A stretch of DNA of 45,402 bases from positions 1 to 45,402 of the forward strand of contig QZJS01000004.1 of assembly GCA_003597945.1 (NCBI GenBank), written 5' to 3'. The stretch's first letter is position 1. Each line of letters starts with the position of its first letter. A model generated the notes under the pieces. The model saw only the letters and a list, made by a program, of their open reading frames with translations. It had not been told where the DNA came from and ran no database searches. A program made the position numbers and the translations under genes. The DNA is from Desulfobacteraceae bacterium (GTDB lineage: Bacteria; Desulfobacterota; Desulfobacteria; Desulfobacterales; Desulfosalsimonadaceae). Positions 17,002 through 25,602 of the stretch are shown here, one piece after another.

Positions 17002-19899
17002 TTATGGGATGGAAGCGACCACTTCAACCGTCATTTCATCAATATTTTCGGGCAAATTCGAAAATACAACCATAAAGGGGACCCGTGCGCCGGGTTTTAC
17101 ACCGACATTCGCGTTGGCGTCCCCTTCAGGATTGGCCAAACGGCGGTTAATGGTTTCAAGATCAAGAGCGGACAGATCTGAATCCGACAGCATGTTTCCG
17201 CAGTATGCCCCGGATGTAACGACGACCTTCCCCGCAGCATCATAAACTGTCGCCTTAACCTGTATATGGCTGCGGGGTTGGTCGTATTGATTCGTCACAT
17301 GGCCGGTCACCACAAAAAGCTCGCCGGCAATGTCATTTGCAACAAATGCATATTCCGGATTTCTGATCATTTCGATCTGAAGCTTGCCCGTGGGATCCAC
17401 TACTTCGGGAACCTCTTTGGGCGCGCTGAAAAACTTGATGCCTGTATAGATCAAAACGCCGGACAGTAAAAGAACAAGGATAATAACAAGGATCGGTTTC
17501 AACAACTCGCGCTTTTCCCTTACCGGGACCGGCGCTGCAACAGCGGTCACATCCGCCTCCATCGCGTCCACAGCCGCGATTTTCTCGGCTTCTTTCCGCG
17601 GTTGCGGGACAACTTCAGCCTCTTTACGATATTGATCGGTTATCCGCTGTTTTCTCTCCTCCGTTGTTTCAAGAGAAACTTCCTTTTCCATGCCGATTTC
17701 TTCATCGATCATGGTTTCCAGATCAATACTAATCTCGGAGACTTCTGCTTCCTCTTCCGGTGCGGTTACAGTCTCGAAATCAAGGTCCATATCCATATCC
17801 AGGGTATCAGCTTCCATTTCGGCAACCCTACCCATGGATTCAGAAGCTTCAGCGAGTTGCGTCTCTTCTTCATCTTCTCCGAAATCAAGAAAATCCTCGA
17901 TTTCGCTCAAATCGAGTTCTTCACTCGTTTTCTTTGAAGGTGCGACTTCCTCCTCGCCAAAATCCAGATCTTCCTGGGTCGCGACAACCCCGGGTTCTTC
18001 GATGACTTCTTCAAAATCGAGTTCGAACTCATCAGCTTCCTTATCTGGTTTCGCCTCGGGCTCAATATCGAGATCCATAACAAAATCATCGACTTGATCG
18101 GCAGGCTTATCTTCAGCCGCCAGCTCAAGATCAAGATCAAAGATTTCGTCTTCGGCATCCGCTTCGGCGGTTTCGTCTACTTCGTAAAGTTGCGTCTTTA
18201 AATCAATATCCTCAGGCTCCAGACCCAGGTCGAATTCATCTTCCCCGGCATCCTCGCCCTCGGCTGTTTCCAGATCCAGATCAAAGGCATCAAGATCCAG
18301 ATCCAGACCGATATCTTCGGATTCCTCGGTTGGTGATGAAACCTTCGATTCTCCTTCAAAATCAAGATCGAAATCCTCATCAAGGCCCGCTGTTTCCAGG
18401 GCCTCCGTCTCATCCAGATCCAGATTCAGATCTTGTGCGTCGGCCTCAGTTTCAAGTGCTTCCAGCGCCTCGTCCAGGTCGGATTCAAAATCCAGTTCAA
18501 GGTCTTGAGTGTCGGATGCTGTTTCCCCGAGGTCTTCTTCCTCTTCTAAATTCAGGTCGAACTCATCCGTAACCGCGGATGTTTCCAATGCCACCGTCTC
18601 ATCCAGATCAAAATCCAGTTCGGCATCTTCTGCCTCTGATGCGGCTTCCACGGGCTCCGCCTTTTCCTCGTCGGATTCGAAATCGAGGTCAAAATCCTCC
18701 CCAATTTCTTCATTGGAATCCGCGGATACTTTGTCCTCAGCCAACGCTTCATCCAGATCGGCTTCGAAATCAAGTTCGAATTCGGCTGTCTCGGTCGTCT
18801 TTTCCAATGCAACCGTATCATCCAGATCGAAATCCAGTTCAACATCCTCTGTGTCGGCTGCTTTGTCCTCGGCCGGGAAAGCTTCCTCCGGTTCTTTTTT
18901 ACCGGTTACCTCAGCGGCCTGCTTAGAGGGTTTTTCTCCTTCCGGTTCCTTTTCCGCTTCGAATTCATCCAATTGCGCCTCAACACCTCCTTTCGCATCG
19001 GTTTCAACATCTGCATATTCAGCCGTTTCGGTTGCGTCTTCCATCGCGGCCGCCTCTATGCTTTCATCATCCATATCTTCTTCAGCGTCGACGGTTTCCA
19101 GTGAAATCACGCCTTCGTCTGTCTCAAGGTCTTCGAAATCAGCAAAATCCGGTTGCGCAACACCGTCTTTCCCGATTTCGAAATCCTCGATGATGACGGT
19201 TTCATCCATATCCGATTCCGCCGTTTCAAGGCTTTCAAAGTCCATTTCTTCTTCAGCGTCGACGGTCTCTGAAGAAATCCCTTCATCGGCTTCTTCGGAT
19301 TCAAGATCTTCAAGGAAAACATTTTCTTCCTCTTCTTCCGCTGTTCTCACCAGGCTGCCGATATCGATAATATCGTCGGCTTCCGGCTCTGCCAGGGCAT
19401 CCAGCTCGATAACGCCTTCCGTTTCTCCTTCGAGATCCTCAAGGTCGAGCATCTCCCCGTCTTCTTCTTCAAGATCAGACAATAAAATTTCCGGCTCGCC
19501 GGATTCTTGTCCCGGCCCGTCAAGACGCATTTGGGTTTCATCAAACAAGTCCTCTGTGATCTCAGCGGATAAAGCACTCATATCCGCATCGATTTCAGCT
19601 TCGAGGTCTCTCAGGGATTCGGCGGGTTCGGGTTCGGGTTTGGCTTCGACAGCCTGATCTTCTTCCCCAAAGAAATCGGACAGGTATTTTTCATCCGCTT
19701 CTTTTCCAAAGGTATCATCGATAGACGTTTCAATATTTTCATCCGACATCAATTCTATGGGTGCGACAGTCTCTGCGGACGGGGGATAGGCGATGAACAG
19801 ATACTGGCACTTGGAGCATCTCACAGTAGATCCCGTTTCCTTGATCAGGCTGGATTTAACTTTGAAACTCGTGCCGCAAGCATCACAGTTGATAATCAT
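17002..19899 (-). CDS. Zinc-ribbon (MJ0042-type) protein with a very long acidic repeat region, one membrane helix and a DUF3426 domain
   Basis: 965 residues. The N-terminus is a treble zinc ribbon (Cys5, Cys8, Cys28, Cys31; CDAC and CSKC). From about 50 to 740 the sequence is extremely acidic, with repeated units of the type ELDFDLDETVALE and DFDLDFE recurring many times. A single membrane helix lies at about 799-825 (PILVIILVLLLSGVLIYTGIKFF). The C-terminal 125 residues are a DUF3426 domain (VTNQYDQPRSHIQVKATVYDAAGK). Zinc ribbon plus DUF3426 is a common pairing of unknown function; the huge Asp/Glu insert is unusual and recalls the acidic repeats of FimV-like proteins. GAGGAACA precedes the ATG. 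Follows hpt with 16 bases between, likely co-transcribed. Confidence 0.88.
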   Translation of the reverse strand: MIINCDACGTSFKVKSSLIKETGSTVRCSKCQYLFIAYPPSAETVAPIELMSDENIETSIDDTFGKEADEKYLSDFFGEEDQAVEAKPEPEPAESLRDLEAEIDADMSALSAEITEDLFDETQMRLDGPGQESGEPEILLSDLEEEDGEMLDLEDLEGETEGVIELDALAEPEADDIIDIGSLVRTAEEEEENVFLEDLESEEADEGISSETVDAEEEMDFESLETAESDMDETVIIEDFEIGKDGVAQPDFADFEDLETDEGVISLETVDAEEDMDDESIEAAAMEDATETAEYADVETDAKGGVEAQLDEFEAEKEPEGEKPSKQAAEVTGKKEPEEAFPAEDKAADTEDVELDFDLDDTVALEKTTETAEFELDFEADLDEALAEDKVSADSNEEIGEDFDLDFESDEEKAEPVEAASEAEDAELDFDLDETVALETSAVTDEFDLNLEEEEDLGETASDTQDLELDFESDLDEALEALETEADAQDLNLDLDETEALETAGLDEDFDLDFEGESKVSSPTEESEDIGLDLDLDAFDLDLETAEGEDAGEDEFDLGLEPEDIDLKTQLYEVDETAEADAEDEIFDLDLELAAEDKPADQVDDFVMDLDIEPEAKPDKEADEFELDFEEVIEEPGVVATQEDLDFGEEEVAPSKKTSEELDLSEIEDFLDFGEDEEETQLAEASESMGRVAEMEADTLDMDMDLDFETVTAPEEEAEVSEISIDLETMIDEEIGMEKEVSLETTEERKQRITDQYRKEAEVVPQPRKEAEKIAAVDAMEADVTAVAAPVPVREKRELLKPILVIILVLLLSGVLIYTGIKFFSAPKEVPEVVDPTGKLQIEMIRNPEYAFVANDIAGELFVVTGHVTNQYDQPRSHIQVKATVYDAAGKVVVTSGAYCGNMLSDSDLSALDLETINRRLANPEGDANANVGVKPGARVPFMVVFSNLPENIDEMTVEVVASIP
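17830..19680 (-). repeat. Low-complexity acidic coding repeats
   Basis: Imperfect repeats coding for Asp/Glu/Leu/Phe-rich units (for example LDFDLDETVALE, several near-copies). The repeats vary in length and spelling, so they look old rather than freshly expanded. They also create a spurious long serine-rich frame on the opposite strand. Confidence 0.6.
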
Positions 19900-19915
19900 G
19901 TTTGTTCCTCGCTGC

Positions 19916-20434
19916 TTATTTTTTTAGATGGCATATGTCCGGCAGGTTCCTGTATTTTTCCGCATAATCCAACCCATAGCCCACCAGGAAGCCTCCGTTT
20001 ACCGTATGACAGACATAGTCTGCCCTGATATCCGTCTTTCGTCGCTCAAGCTTGTCGATCATGGCGCAGACCCGGACACTTTTAGGGCCTTTTGATTTTA
20101 AATAATCAACAAGAGCGGCCAGCGTCAATCCGGTGTCGACGATATCTTCCACCACAAGGACATGCTTATCCCTGAGATCCATATGAACGTCTTTGCGAAT
20201 CAAGGGGGTGCCGGAGGAGACATCATTGTTACCGTAGCTGGAGAGCTCTATAAAATCGATTTCCACCGGAATCGTCAGATGTCGCATGAGATCGCTCAAA
20301 AAAACAACGGCGCCCTTTAAAACACAAATGAGAACAAGGTTGTCGCTCTGATAATCAGAGGAAATATTTTTGGCCAGCAACGCCACTTTGTCGCGTATCT
20401 GATCTTCCGTTAATACTGGAATGAGATCAACCAT
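19916..20434 (-). CDS. hpt: Hypoxanthine phosphoribosyltransferase
   Basis: Purine salvage: hypoxanthine (and guanine) plus PRPP give IMP/GMP. 172 residues, normal family length. Landmarks are VLICVLKGAVVFLSDLMR (loop I), the flexible-loop Ser-Tyr pair in ELSSYGN, the PRPP motif VLVVEDIVDTGLTLAAL, the base-contact Lys in CAMIDKLERR, and GGFLVGYGLDYAEKYRNLP at the C-terminus. ATG start with a preceding GGTGAG. A strong promoter lies about 170 bases upstream, leaving an unusually long leader. The acidic zinc-ribbon gene follows 16 bases after its stop. Confidence 0.94.
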   Translation of the reverse strand: MVDLIPVLTEDQIRDKVALLAKNISSDYQSDNLVLICVLKGAVVFLSDLMRHLTIPVEIDFIELSSYGNNDVSSGTPLIRKDVHMDLRDKHVLVVEDIVDTGLTLAALVDYLKSKGPKSVRVCAMIDKLERRKTDIRADYVCHTVNGGFLVGYGLDYAEKYRNLPDICHLKK

Positions 20435-20510
20435 ACCATGCTCACCATTTTATACCAGGGCGGGAAATGGTTTCCTGTCAAAGTCCGCGCTGCATCAGAA
20501 AGGATATGGC

Positions 20511-20600
20511 TTATATTGCTGCATGCATGACTTCTTTTTCTGATGCCGATGCGTTTTTTTTATATCCCATACGAATGAATTTATCAAACAGATTTCCCAT
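20511..20600 (-). CDS. Possible leader small ORF upstream of hpt (29 residues)
   Basis: The frame begins ATG GGA AAT CTG and encodes MGNLFDKFIRMGYKKN followed by a short charged tail. It starts one or two bases after the expected transcription start of the hpt promoter, so it would be leaderless or nearly so. There is no clear ribosome-binding site. The peptide has no hydrophobic signal and matches no family I know. Chance is a real possibility for a frame this short. Confidence 0.2.
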   Translation of the reverse strand: MGNLFDKFIRMGYKKNASASEKEVMHAAI

Positions 20601-20607
20601 CTTTTTT

Positions 20608-20637
20608 CGTATATCCTGGAAACCCTACTTTTGTCAA
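20608..20637 (-). promoter_or_regulatory. Sigma-70 promoter of hpt
   Basis: On the minus strand a perfect TTGACA, an 18-base spacer and TATACG. Upstream of hpt by about 175 bases. Confidence 0.6.
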
Positions 20638-20745
20638 TTAATTTAATGTATTTATGTGATAGTCTTTTGTTTTTACCGATTAGGCATAGGCATAGCGAAG
20701 AAACCGACTGCGCAAACAGCATGCGGGCGCATGCAAAGGTGTTGT

Positions 20746-21684
20746 TTATATGCCTGTTTCTGCGAGTTTTTCAATCAACCGACGTTGCTCGGCGGTTAAT
20801 TTTTTCGGCATGTTCAGGAGAATTTCAACATATAGATCGCCTGATCCACCGCCTTTCATCCGGGGAATGCCGTGGCCGGCAATGCGCATTTTGCTTTTAT
20901 GCTTTGTGCCCGGCGGTACTTTCAGGCTGAGTTGTTTGCCGTCGATACCCTGCACCTGGATCTGGGTGCCCAGCAGGCCCTCGGTCAGCCGGATTTCCCG
21001 GCTGATATAAAGATCATTGTCCTGTAAGGAAAAAACCGGGTCCGGCAGCACCTTGGATATGATATACAAATCTCCGGAAGGCCCGCCGTATGGCGATGGC
21101 TGGCCGCGTCCGGCAATCCGAAGTTTTTTGCCGGAAATCATACCTTTGGGAATTTTAACCGTCAGGGTGTCCGCAGGGCCCGACGGCGTCTGGAGACTCA
21201 ATGTTCTGGTGGTGCCCGTTGCAATCTCTTCAAGTGAAAGCGGCAGTTCGTACGAAACGTCCGAACCCTTCATCTGCGCGGCCTGTCGGCGCCCACCGCC
21301 GCCGAACATGGAATCCGGATCAAATGAAAAGCGGGTTCCACCGGCCTTGGATCGTTTTCCCTTGGAAAACCCGGAAAAAAATGACGCTCCGCCGAACCCG
21401 AACTCCCTTAAAATATCCTCCAGATTCGACCCTTTGAAAATGTCTTCCTGAGAAAACCGCTGCTGAAACCCTTCGGAGCCGTAGGTGTCATACTGCTTGC
21501 GCTTTTCCGGATCACTCAGGACCGCGTAAGCTTCACTGATTTCCTTGAACTTCTCGTCGCTTTCCTTTCCCTTGGCATGATCCGGATGGTATTTCATGGC
21601 CAGTTTGCGATAAGCTTTCTTGATCTCATCCTGGCCGACATCTTTTTTGATGCCGAGTATGGCGTAATAATCCTTCTGGGCCAT
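20746..21684 (-). CDS. DnaJ/CbpA-type co-chaperone (type II, no zinc finger)
   Basis: Stimulates Hsp70 (DnaK) ATPase and delivers substrates. 312 residues: J-domain at 4-70 with the HPD tripeptide in KYHPDHAKG, a Gly/Phe-rich linker ([12 protein letters not shown], about 90-130), no CxxCxGxG zinc repeats, then the two-part C-terminal beta domain ([55 protein letters not shown]). This is the CbpA/DnaJ2 layout. The start is supported by AAGGAAA upstream. No DnaK or GrpE gene is adjacent. Upstream lies an unusual cluster of TGAATA/TATTCA hexamers that could be an operator. Confidence 0.9.
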   Translation of the reverse strand: MAQKDYYAILGIKKDVGQDEIKKAYRKLAMKYHPDHAKGKESDEKFKEISEAYAVLSDPEKRKQYDTYGSEGFQQRFSQEDIFKGSNLEDILREFGFGGASFFSGFSKGKRSKAGGTRFSFDPDSMFGGGGRRQAAQMKGSDVSYELPLSLEEIATGTTRTLSLQTPSGPADTLTVKIPKGMISGKKLRIAGRGQPSPYGGPSGDLYIISKVLPDPVFSLQDNDLYISREIRLTEGLLGTQIQVQGIDGKQLSLKVPPGTKHKSKMRIAGHGIPRMKGGGSGDLYVEILLNMPKKLTAEQRRLIEKLAETGI

Positions 21685-21754
21685 TTTCGATTTCCTTGTC
21701 TGCTTTGTTGTTCTTTAACTGTCGACTTTATGCAAGGCCTGTCCGACTTTATAC

Positions 21755-21791
21755 TGAATAACCATTTGAATACCTATAATATTCATATTCA
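21755..21791. promoter_or_regulatory. Candidate operator: two TGAATA and two TATTCA hexamers upstream of the DnaJ-type gene
   Basis: TGAATA at 21755-21760 and 21767-21772, TATTCA at 21780-21785 and 21786-21791. The inner pair forms a perfect inverted repeat with a 7-base gap. It lies about 70-105 bases upstream of the start codon. It differs from CIRCE and from the HAIR element. AT-richness makes chance possible. Confidence 0.35.
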
Positions 21792-21824
21792 ATACAATAA
21801 GATCGTCACCGGCAAAGTCAAGGC

Positions 21825-21855
21825 GTGAGGCCATCGGTCAGAATCCGGGCCTCAC
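21825..21855 (-). terminator. Hairpin at the end of mnmG
   Basis: Perfect 8-base arms GTGAGGCC/GGCCTCAC with an inner CGG/CCG pair; the arm contains the mnmG stop codon. No T-run follows, so it may be a stabilising or Rho-assisted end rather than a classical terminator. Confidence 0.45.
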
Positions 21856-23738
21856 GGTTGCCGAACTGCCTGCCGCTGCACTTTCAAGGCCACCATCAAA
21901 ACAGACAGGGCCGCCGGCGTCATGCCGTCGATCCGGGAAGCCTGACCAAGGGAAACCGGCCGGATACCGCCCAGCTTTTCCCGCAGTTCATTGGACAGAC
22001 CGTGAACCGCAGTAAAATCAAAATCACCGGGAATTTTCATGTTTTCCTGGGACTTGAATTGTTCGATCTCCTTTAACTGCCGGCGGATATATCCTTCGTA
22101 CTTGATCTCGATTTCCACCTGACGGGCAACCCGGGGATCCGGGGCCGTGTCTGCCGGGGCCAGAACCCGGACCGCGTCGTAATCCAGCTCGTTTCGCTTC
22201 AGGAGCTGATCCAGATGGATGCCGTTCTGGATCGGATTAGAACCCTTTTCGCCCAGATATGCGTTAACCGCATCATCGGGCTTCACAACAACCCCCCGGA
22301 CGCGGTCGATCTCGGCAACGATCCGATGCTGTTTGTCCCGCATATCCTTGAATGTATCCGCATCAATGAGTCCCAGCGCATGACCGGTTTCCATTAACCG
22401 CAGGTCCGCGTTGTCTTCCCGGAGCATCAGCCGGTATTCGGCCCGGGACGTAAACATCCGGTAGGGCTCTCTTGTTCCACGGGTAACCAGATCGTCGATC
22501 ATCACCCCCATGTAGGCCCGGGACCGCTCCAGAATAAACGCAGGCCGATTCTGGACCCGGGACGCCGCATTGATGCCGGCCCAGAGGCCCTGAGCTGCGG
22601 CTTCTTCATAGCCGGAGGTTCCGTTGATCTGTCCGGCCATGAACAATCCGGAAATCTTCTTGGTTTCCAGACTCGGCAACAGTTGAGTCGGCTCCACGTA
22701 ATCATACTCAATGGCATATGCGGGCCGCATGATCTGGGCGGATTCCAGCCCTTTTACAGACCGCACCACCTGAAGCTGGACCTCCATGGGAAGGCTGTTG
22801 CCCAGGCCGCTGACATAAATTTCATCGGTATCCAGGCCTTCGGGCTCCAGGATCAACTGGTGGCCGTCCCGGTCGGCAAACTTGACCACCTTGTCCTCAA
22901 ACGACGGACAGTAACGGGCTGAAACCCCGGTAATTCGTCCCCCGTACAGTGCGGAATGGGATAGATTCCGGGCAACGATATCAATGGTGGCCCGACCGGC
23001 CCGGCCGATATAACTCGCTACCTGGGGAAGGGGAAAGCCCTCGGATCGGATGGAAAAGGGTTCCCTGACATCATCGCCGTCCTGACGCGCAAAAGCGGAA
23101 AAATCGATGCTGGCCCTGTGAACCCGGGGAGGGGTGCCGGTTTTCATGCGTCCCATCCTGAATCCGAGTTCTTTGAGTTTTGCGGCAAGCGCATAGGAGG
23201 CAAACTCCCCGGCACGGCCGGCTTTAAAAGACTTCATGCCGATATGCACAAGCCCGCCCAGAAACGTACCGGTTGATAGAACCACGGCCTTGGCTTCAAA
23301 TATATAACCGGTCTGATCCATCACCCCCAGGACACGGCCGTTTTCAATGATCAGGTTCTCGACCATGGCCTGCTTCACATCAAGACCCGGGGTTTTTTCC
23401 ACAACGGCTTTCATGGCCATGTGATACCGTTTCTTGTCGTTTTGGGTCCGCGACGACTGGACCGCCGGGCCCTTTTTAGTGTTGAGTTTGCGAAAATGAA
23501 TGGCGGTCTGATCGGTAATCCGGGCCATTTCACCACCCAGGGCGTCGATTTCCCTGACAAGCTGACCCTTTGCCATCCCGCCGATGGAAGGGCTGCAGGG
23601 CATAGCCGCGATTTTATCCAGATCAATGGCCGCCAGCAGGGTCTTGCACCCCATGCGGGCGGCCGCCAGGGCCGCCTCGCACCCGGCGTGGCCGGCCCCG
23701 ACAACAATCACGTCGTATTTTTCCGGATATATGCTCAT
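21852..23738 (-). CDS. mnmG: tRNA uridine 5-carboxymethylaminomethyl modification enzyme MnmG (GidA)
   Basis: FAD-dependent partner of MnmE that modifies wobble U34 of several tRNAs. 628 residues, family length. Landmarks are the dinucleotide-binding VIVVGAGHAGCEAALAAARMG near the N-terminus, MPCSPSIGGMAKGQLVREIDALGGEM, the RTQNDKKRYHMAMK region, RMKTGTPPR, and the C-terminal helical domain that binds MnmE (GYIRRQLKEIEQFKSQE and the PGDFDF-VHGLSNELREKL block). ATG start. It is divergent from the radical SAM gene across 137 bases. mnmE and rsmG are not adjacent. Confidence 0.96.
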   Translation of the reverse strand: MSIYPEKYDVIVVGAGHAGCEAALAAARMGCKTLLAAIDLDKIAAMPCSPSIGGMAKGQLVREIDALGGEMARITDQTAIHFRKLNTKKGPAVQSSRTQNDKKRYHMAMKAVVEKTPGLDVKQAMVENLIIENGRVLGVMDQTGYIFEAKAVVLSTGTFLGGLVHIGMKSFKAGRAGEFASYALAAKLKELGFRMGRMKTGTPPRVHRASIDFSAFARQDGDDVREPFSIRSEGFPLPQVASYIGRAGRATIDIVARNLSHSALYGGRITGVSARYCPSFEDKVVKFADRDGHQLILEPEGLDTDEIYVSGLGNSLPMEVQLQVVRSVKGLESAQIMRPAYAIEYDYVEPTQLLPSLETKKISGLFMAGQINGTSGYEEAAAQGLWAGINAASRVQNRPAFILERSRAYMGVMIDDLVTRGTREPYRMFTSRAEYRLMLREDNADLRLMETGHALGLIDADTFKDMRDKQHRIVAEIDRVRGVVVKPDDAVNAYLGEKGSNPIQNGIHLDQLLKRNELDYDAVRVLAPADTAPDPRVARQVEIEIKYEGYIRRQLKEIEQFKSQENMKIPGDFDFTAVHGLSNELREKLGGIRPVSLGQASRIDGMTPAALSVLMVALKVQRQAVRQP

Positions 23739-23875
23739 GTTTACCCGCGTCCGATATCTGGTGAAGGTCTGCTCTCGGGCAAGTGGTTATTTTTTCGTTT
23801 TGTACGCATTTATGGTATGCTATATCAATCATACGGAAATTTTTGCAATCACTTTTACCGGCTTTTTAAAAAGCG

Positions 23876-24826
23876 ATGGCCGACCGATATTACGACTTAA
23901 ACACCTACCTTCGAAACCGCTTCGGCTGCCGGGTCCAGAAAATCTCTTTAGATGCCGGCCTGACCTGCCCCAACCGGGACGGCACCCTGTCTTCCGGGGG
24001 TTGCATCTACTGCAATCCGCGCGGATCGGGCACCGGCGCGGCAGGTAGAGGGATTTCCATCACCGATCAGATTCTGGCCGGGATGGCAAATCTCGGCCGC
24101 CGGTACAAAGCAAAAAAATTTATCGCGTATTTCCAGTCATTTTCCAACACCTACGCGCCGGTTGAAACACTCAGACATCTCTATGACGAAGCCGTTGCCG
24201 TTGACGGGGTGGTGGGTCTTGCCGTGGGCACCCGGCCTGACTGCATTTCAGACGACATTTTATCTCTGCTCAAGACTTATGCCGACAAAACCCTGGTCTG
24301 GATCGAATACGGCCTGCAATCCGTCCATGACGACACCCTGACCCGGATCAACCGGGGCCATGACTTTGCCGCGTTTCAATCCGCCGTGACCGCGACGAAC
24401 AAACAGGGCATCCCCGTCTGCGTTCACGTAATCCTTGGGCTTCCGGGCGAAACACGGGCAGACATGATTGAAACCGCCAAAAAACTGGCGGACATGAATA
24501 TCGACGGCCTTAAAATTCACCTGCTTTATGTGATCCGGGGCACCCGGCTGGAGGAGATGTATCAAAACGGAAAGTATGTCTGCATGTCCCAGCAGGAATT
24601 TGTGGATATCGTATGCGATTTTCTGGCACATACCCCGGATAACGTCGTGATCCAGCGGCTGACCGGAGACCCGCACCCCGAAGAACTGGTCGCACCCGAT
24701 TGGGCCATGCGAAAAACCGAAACCCTCCGTCTGATCCGGGAGAGGCTTGAGCAGCGGAACCTGCGGCAGGGGTGCCTGCGGGATGAAACAAAACAGACCG
24801 GTCCGAAAACCGGGCTAACTTATTGA
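23876..24826 (+). CDS. Radical SAM protein, YhcC-like (TIGR01212 family)
   Basis: 316 residues. N-terminal YYDLNTYLRNRFGCRVQKISLDAGLTCPNRDG then GGCIYCNPRG supplies the three cysteines of the 4Fe-4S cluster in the spacing typical of this family (CPN, then CIYC). Further blocks are SFSNTYAPVETL, WIEYGLQSVHDDTL, HVILGLPGE and VIQRLTGDP. Elp3-like SAM chemistry is inferred and the substrate is unknown for the family. Divergent from mnmG. The last 10 codons (GPKTGLTY and neighbours) and the stop are encoded by the left copy of the tRNA-Ser terminator repeat, so the natural C-terminus has probably been altered or has long overlapped the terminator. Confidence 0.9.
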   Translation: MADRYYDLNTYLRNRFGCRVQKISLDAGLTCPNRDGTLSSGGCIYCNPRGSGTGAAGRGISITDQILAGMANLGRRYKAKKFIAYFQSFSNTYAPVETLRHLYDEAVAVDGVVGLAVGTRPDCISDDILSLLKTYADKTLVWIEYGLQSVHDDTLTRINRGHDFAAFQSAVTATNKQGIPVCVHVILGLPGETRADMIETAKKLADMNIDGLKIHLLYVIRGTRLEEMYQNGKYVCMSQQEFVDIVCDFLAHTPDNVVIQRLTGDPHPEELVAPDWAMRKTETLRLIRERLEQRNLRQGCLRDETKQTGPKTGLTY

Positions 24827-24873
24827 AATGGCGGGGAGAGAGGGATTCGAACCCGCGGTACAGCTTTACACCG
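24798..24873 (-). repeat. Left direct repeat (attL-like): tRNA-Ser(GCU) 3' remnant plus terminator
   Basis: Matches 33439-33514 at 73 of 76 positions (differences at 24835, 24855 and 24860). It contains the inner stem of the terminator hairpin, the encoded CCA region and the T-arm and variable-arm half of the tRNA, but no anticodon arm, D-arm or promoter. It is therefore a tRNA remnant. The outer terminator stem and T-run are lost on this side because the repeat ends there and the radical SAM coding sequence begins. Confidence 0.85.
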
Positions 24874-24903
24874 TTATCTTTCAAAACCCATTAGACAATA
24901 AAA

Positions 24904-25602
24904 AGCAATGATAATAAAGATTTTAAGGTGTCAATGTGATTTTGGCAGGGGTGGTTGATCATCATGGTGATCGCGTATGAAACAAAGGCCAAAAAAAAAA
25001 TAATCAGCCAGCCTCTATATAATATGATACCCCACTTTTCACCTCGGATTCCATGTCAAATGCCTTCCGGGAGGAGACCATTGCGAGGATTATCTCCTGA
25101 ATTGAAGGGTTGGTCGCTCCCGCGACCCGCCAAGGCAGGCAATACCCCTTCAGCATTTTAAACACCACTACTCGGCATCTTCCTGCGTTGACATTCCGGA
25201 GCCCAAAAGCTTTGCTTGCGGCTTGCTATTTAAACTGCACGACGTCAGCAGATACATAAACTTTTTTCTGTCTCCAAAAGAAAAAACCCGAATACTTGAT
25301 GTCTGTGGTCACATTGACGAGTGCTTGAGGGCCTTTCAGTAAACTCCACCTCCCCAATGGATGACCCGCGTTCATGCTCGATCCGGATGTCCCCGCCATG
25401 AATTCGGATATTGTGCTCATGGGTGCCACTTGGAGAAAATACAATTGTGTCATCGTCCGCGTAATCTGGTATACCTGCCCTGAAGACATAACCTGCACTT
25501 GCTTGACAATTTGCTCTAAAGCCCCTATGTTCCTGATGAATTATAGGGGCACGGCAATTCCCCGTCATGGTTTAAATAATACTGGACCAAGAGGGAAAGT
25601 AA
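24904..25602. other. Gene-poor left end of the island
   Basis: About 700 bases without a supportable gene. Short frames on either strand show no family resemblance. A minus-strand stretch around 25226-25568 could be a frame-shifted coding remnant but cannot be identified. The sequence is AT-rich at 24.9-25.0 kb. No terminal inverted repeats were found. Confidence 0.4.

Larger units (their letters stand above)
20435..20745. other. Intergenic/leader region upstream of hpt
   Basis: About 310 bases between hpt and the DnaJ-type gene. It holds the hpt promoter (20608-20637), a long presumed 5' leader and a possible 29-codon reading frame in that leader (20511-20600). No other gene is credible here. 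Confidence 0.5.

Noticed and set aside
18509-19657. A long serine-rich plus-strand frame (about 380 residues)
   Set aside because: It is the mirror of the acidic repeats on the other strand; Ser/Ser-rich composition follows from Asp/Glu codons read in reverse, and it has no family or ribosome-binding site.
25226-25568. Two overlapping minus-strand frames at the left end of the island
   Set aside because: Neither matches a family and neither has a start signal; listed only as a gene-poor stretch.
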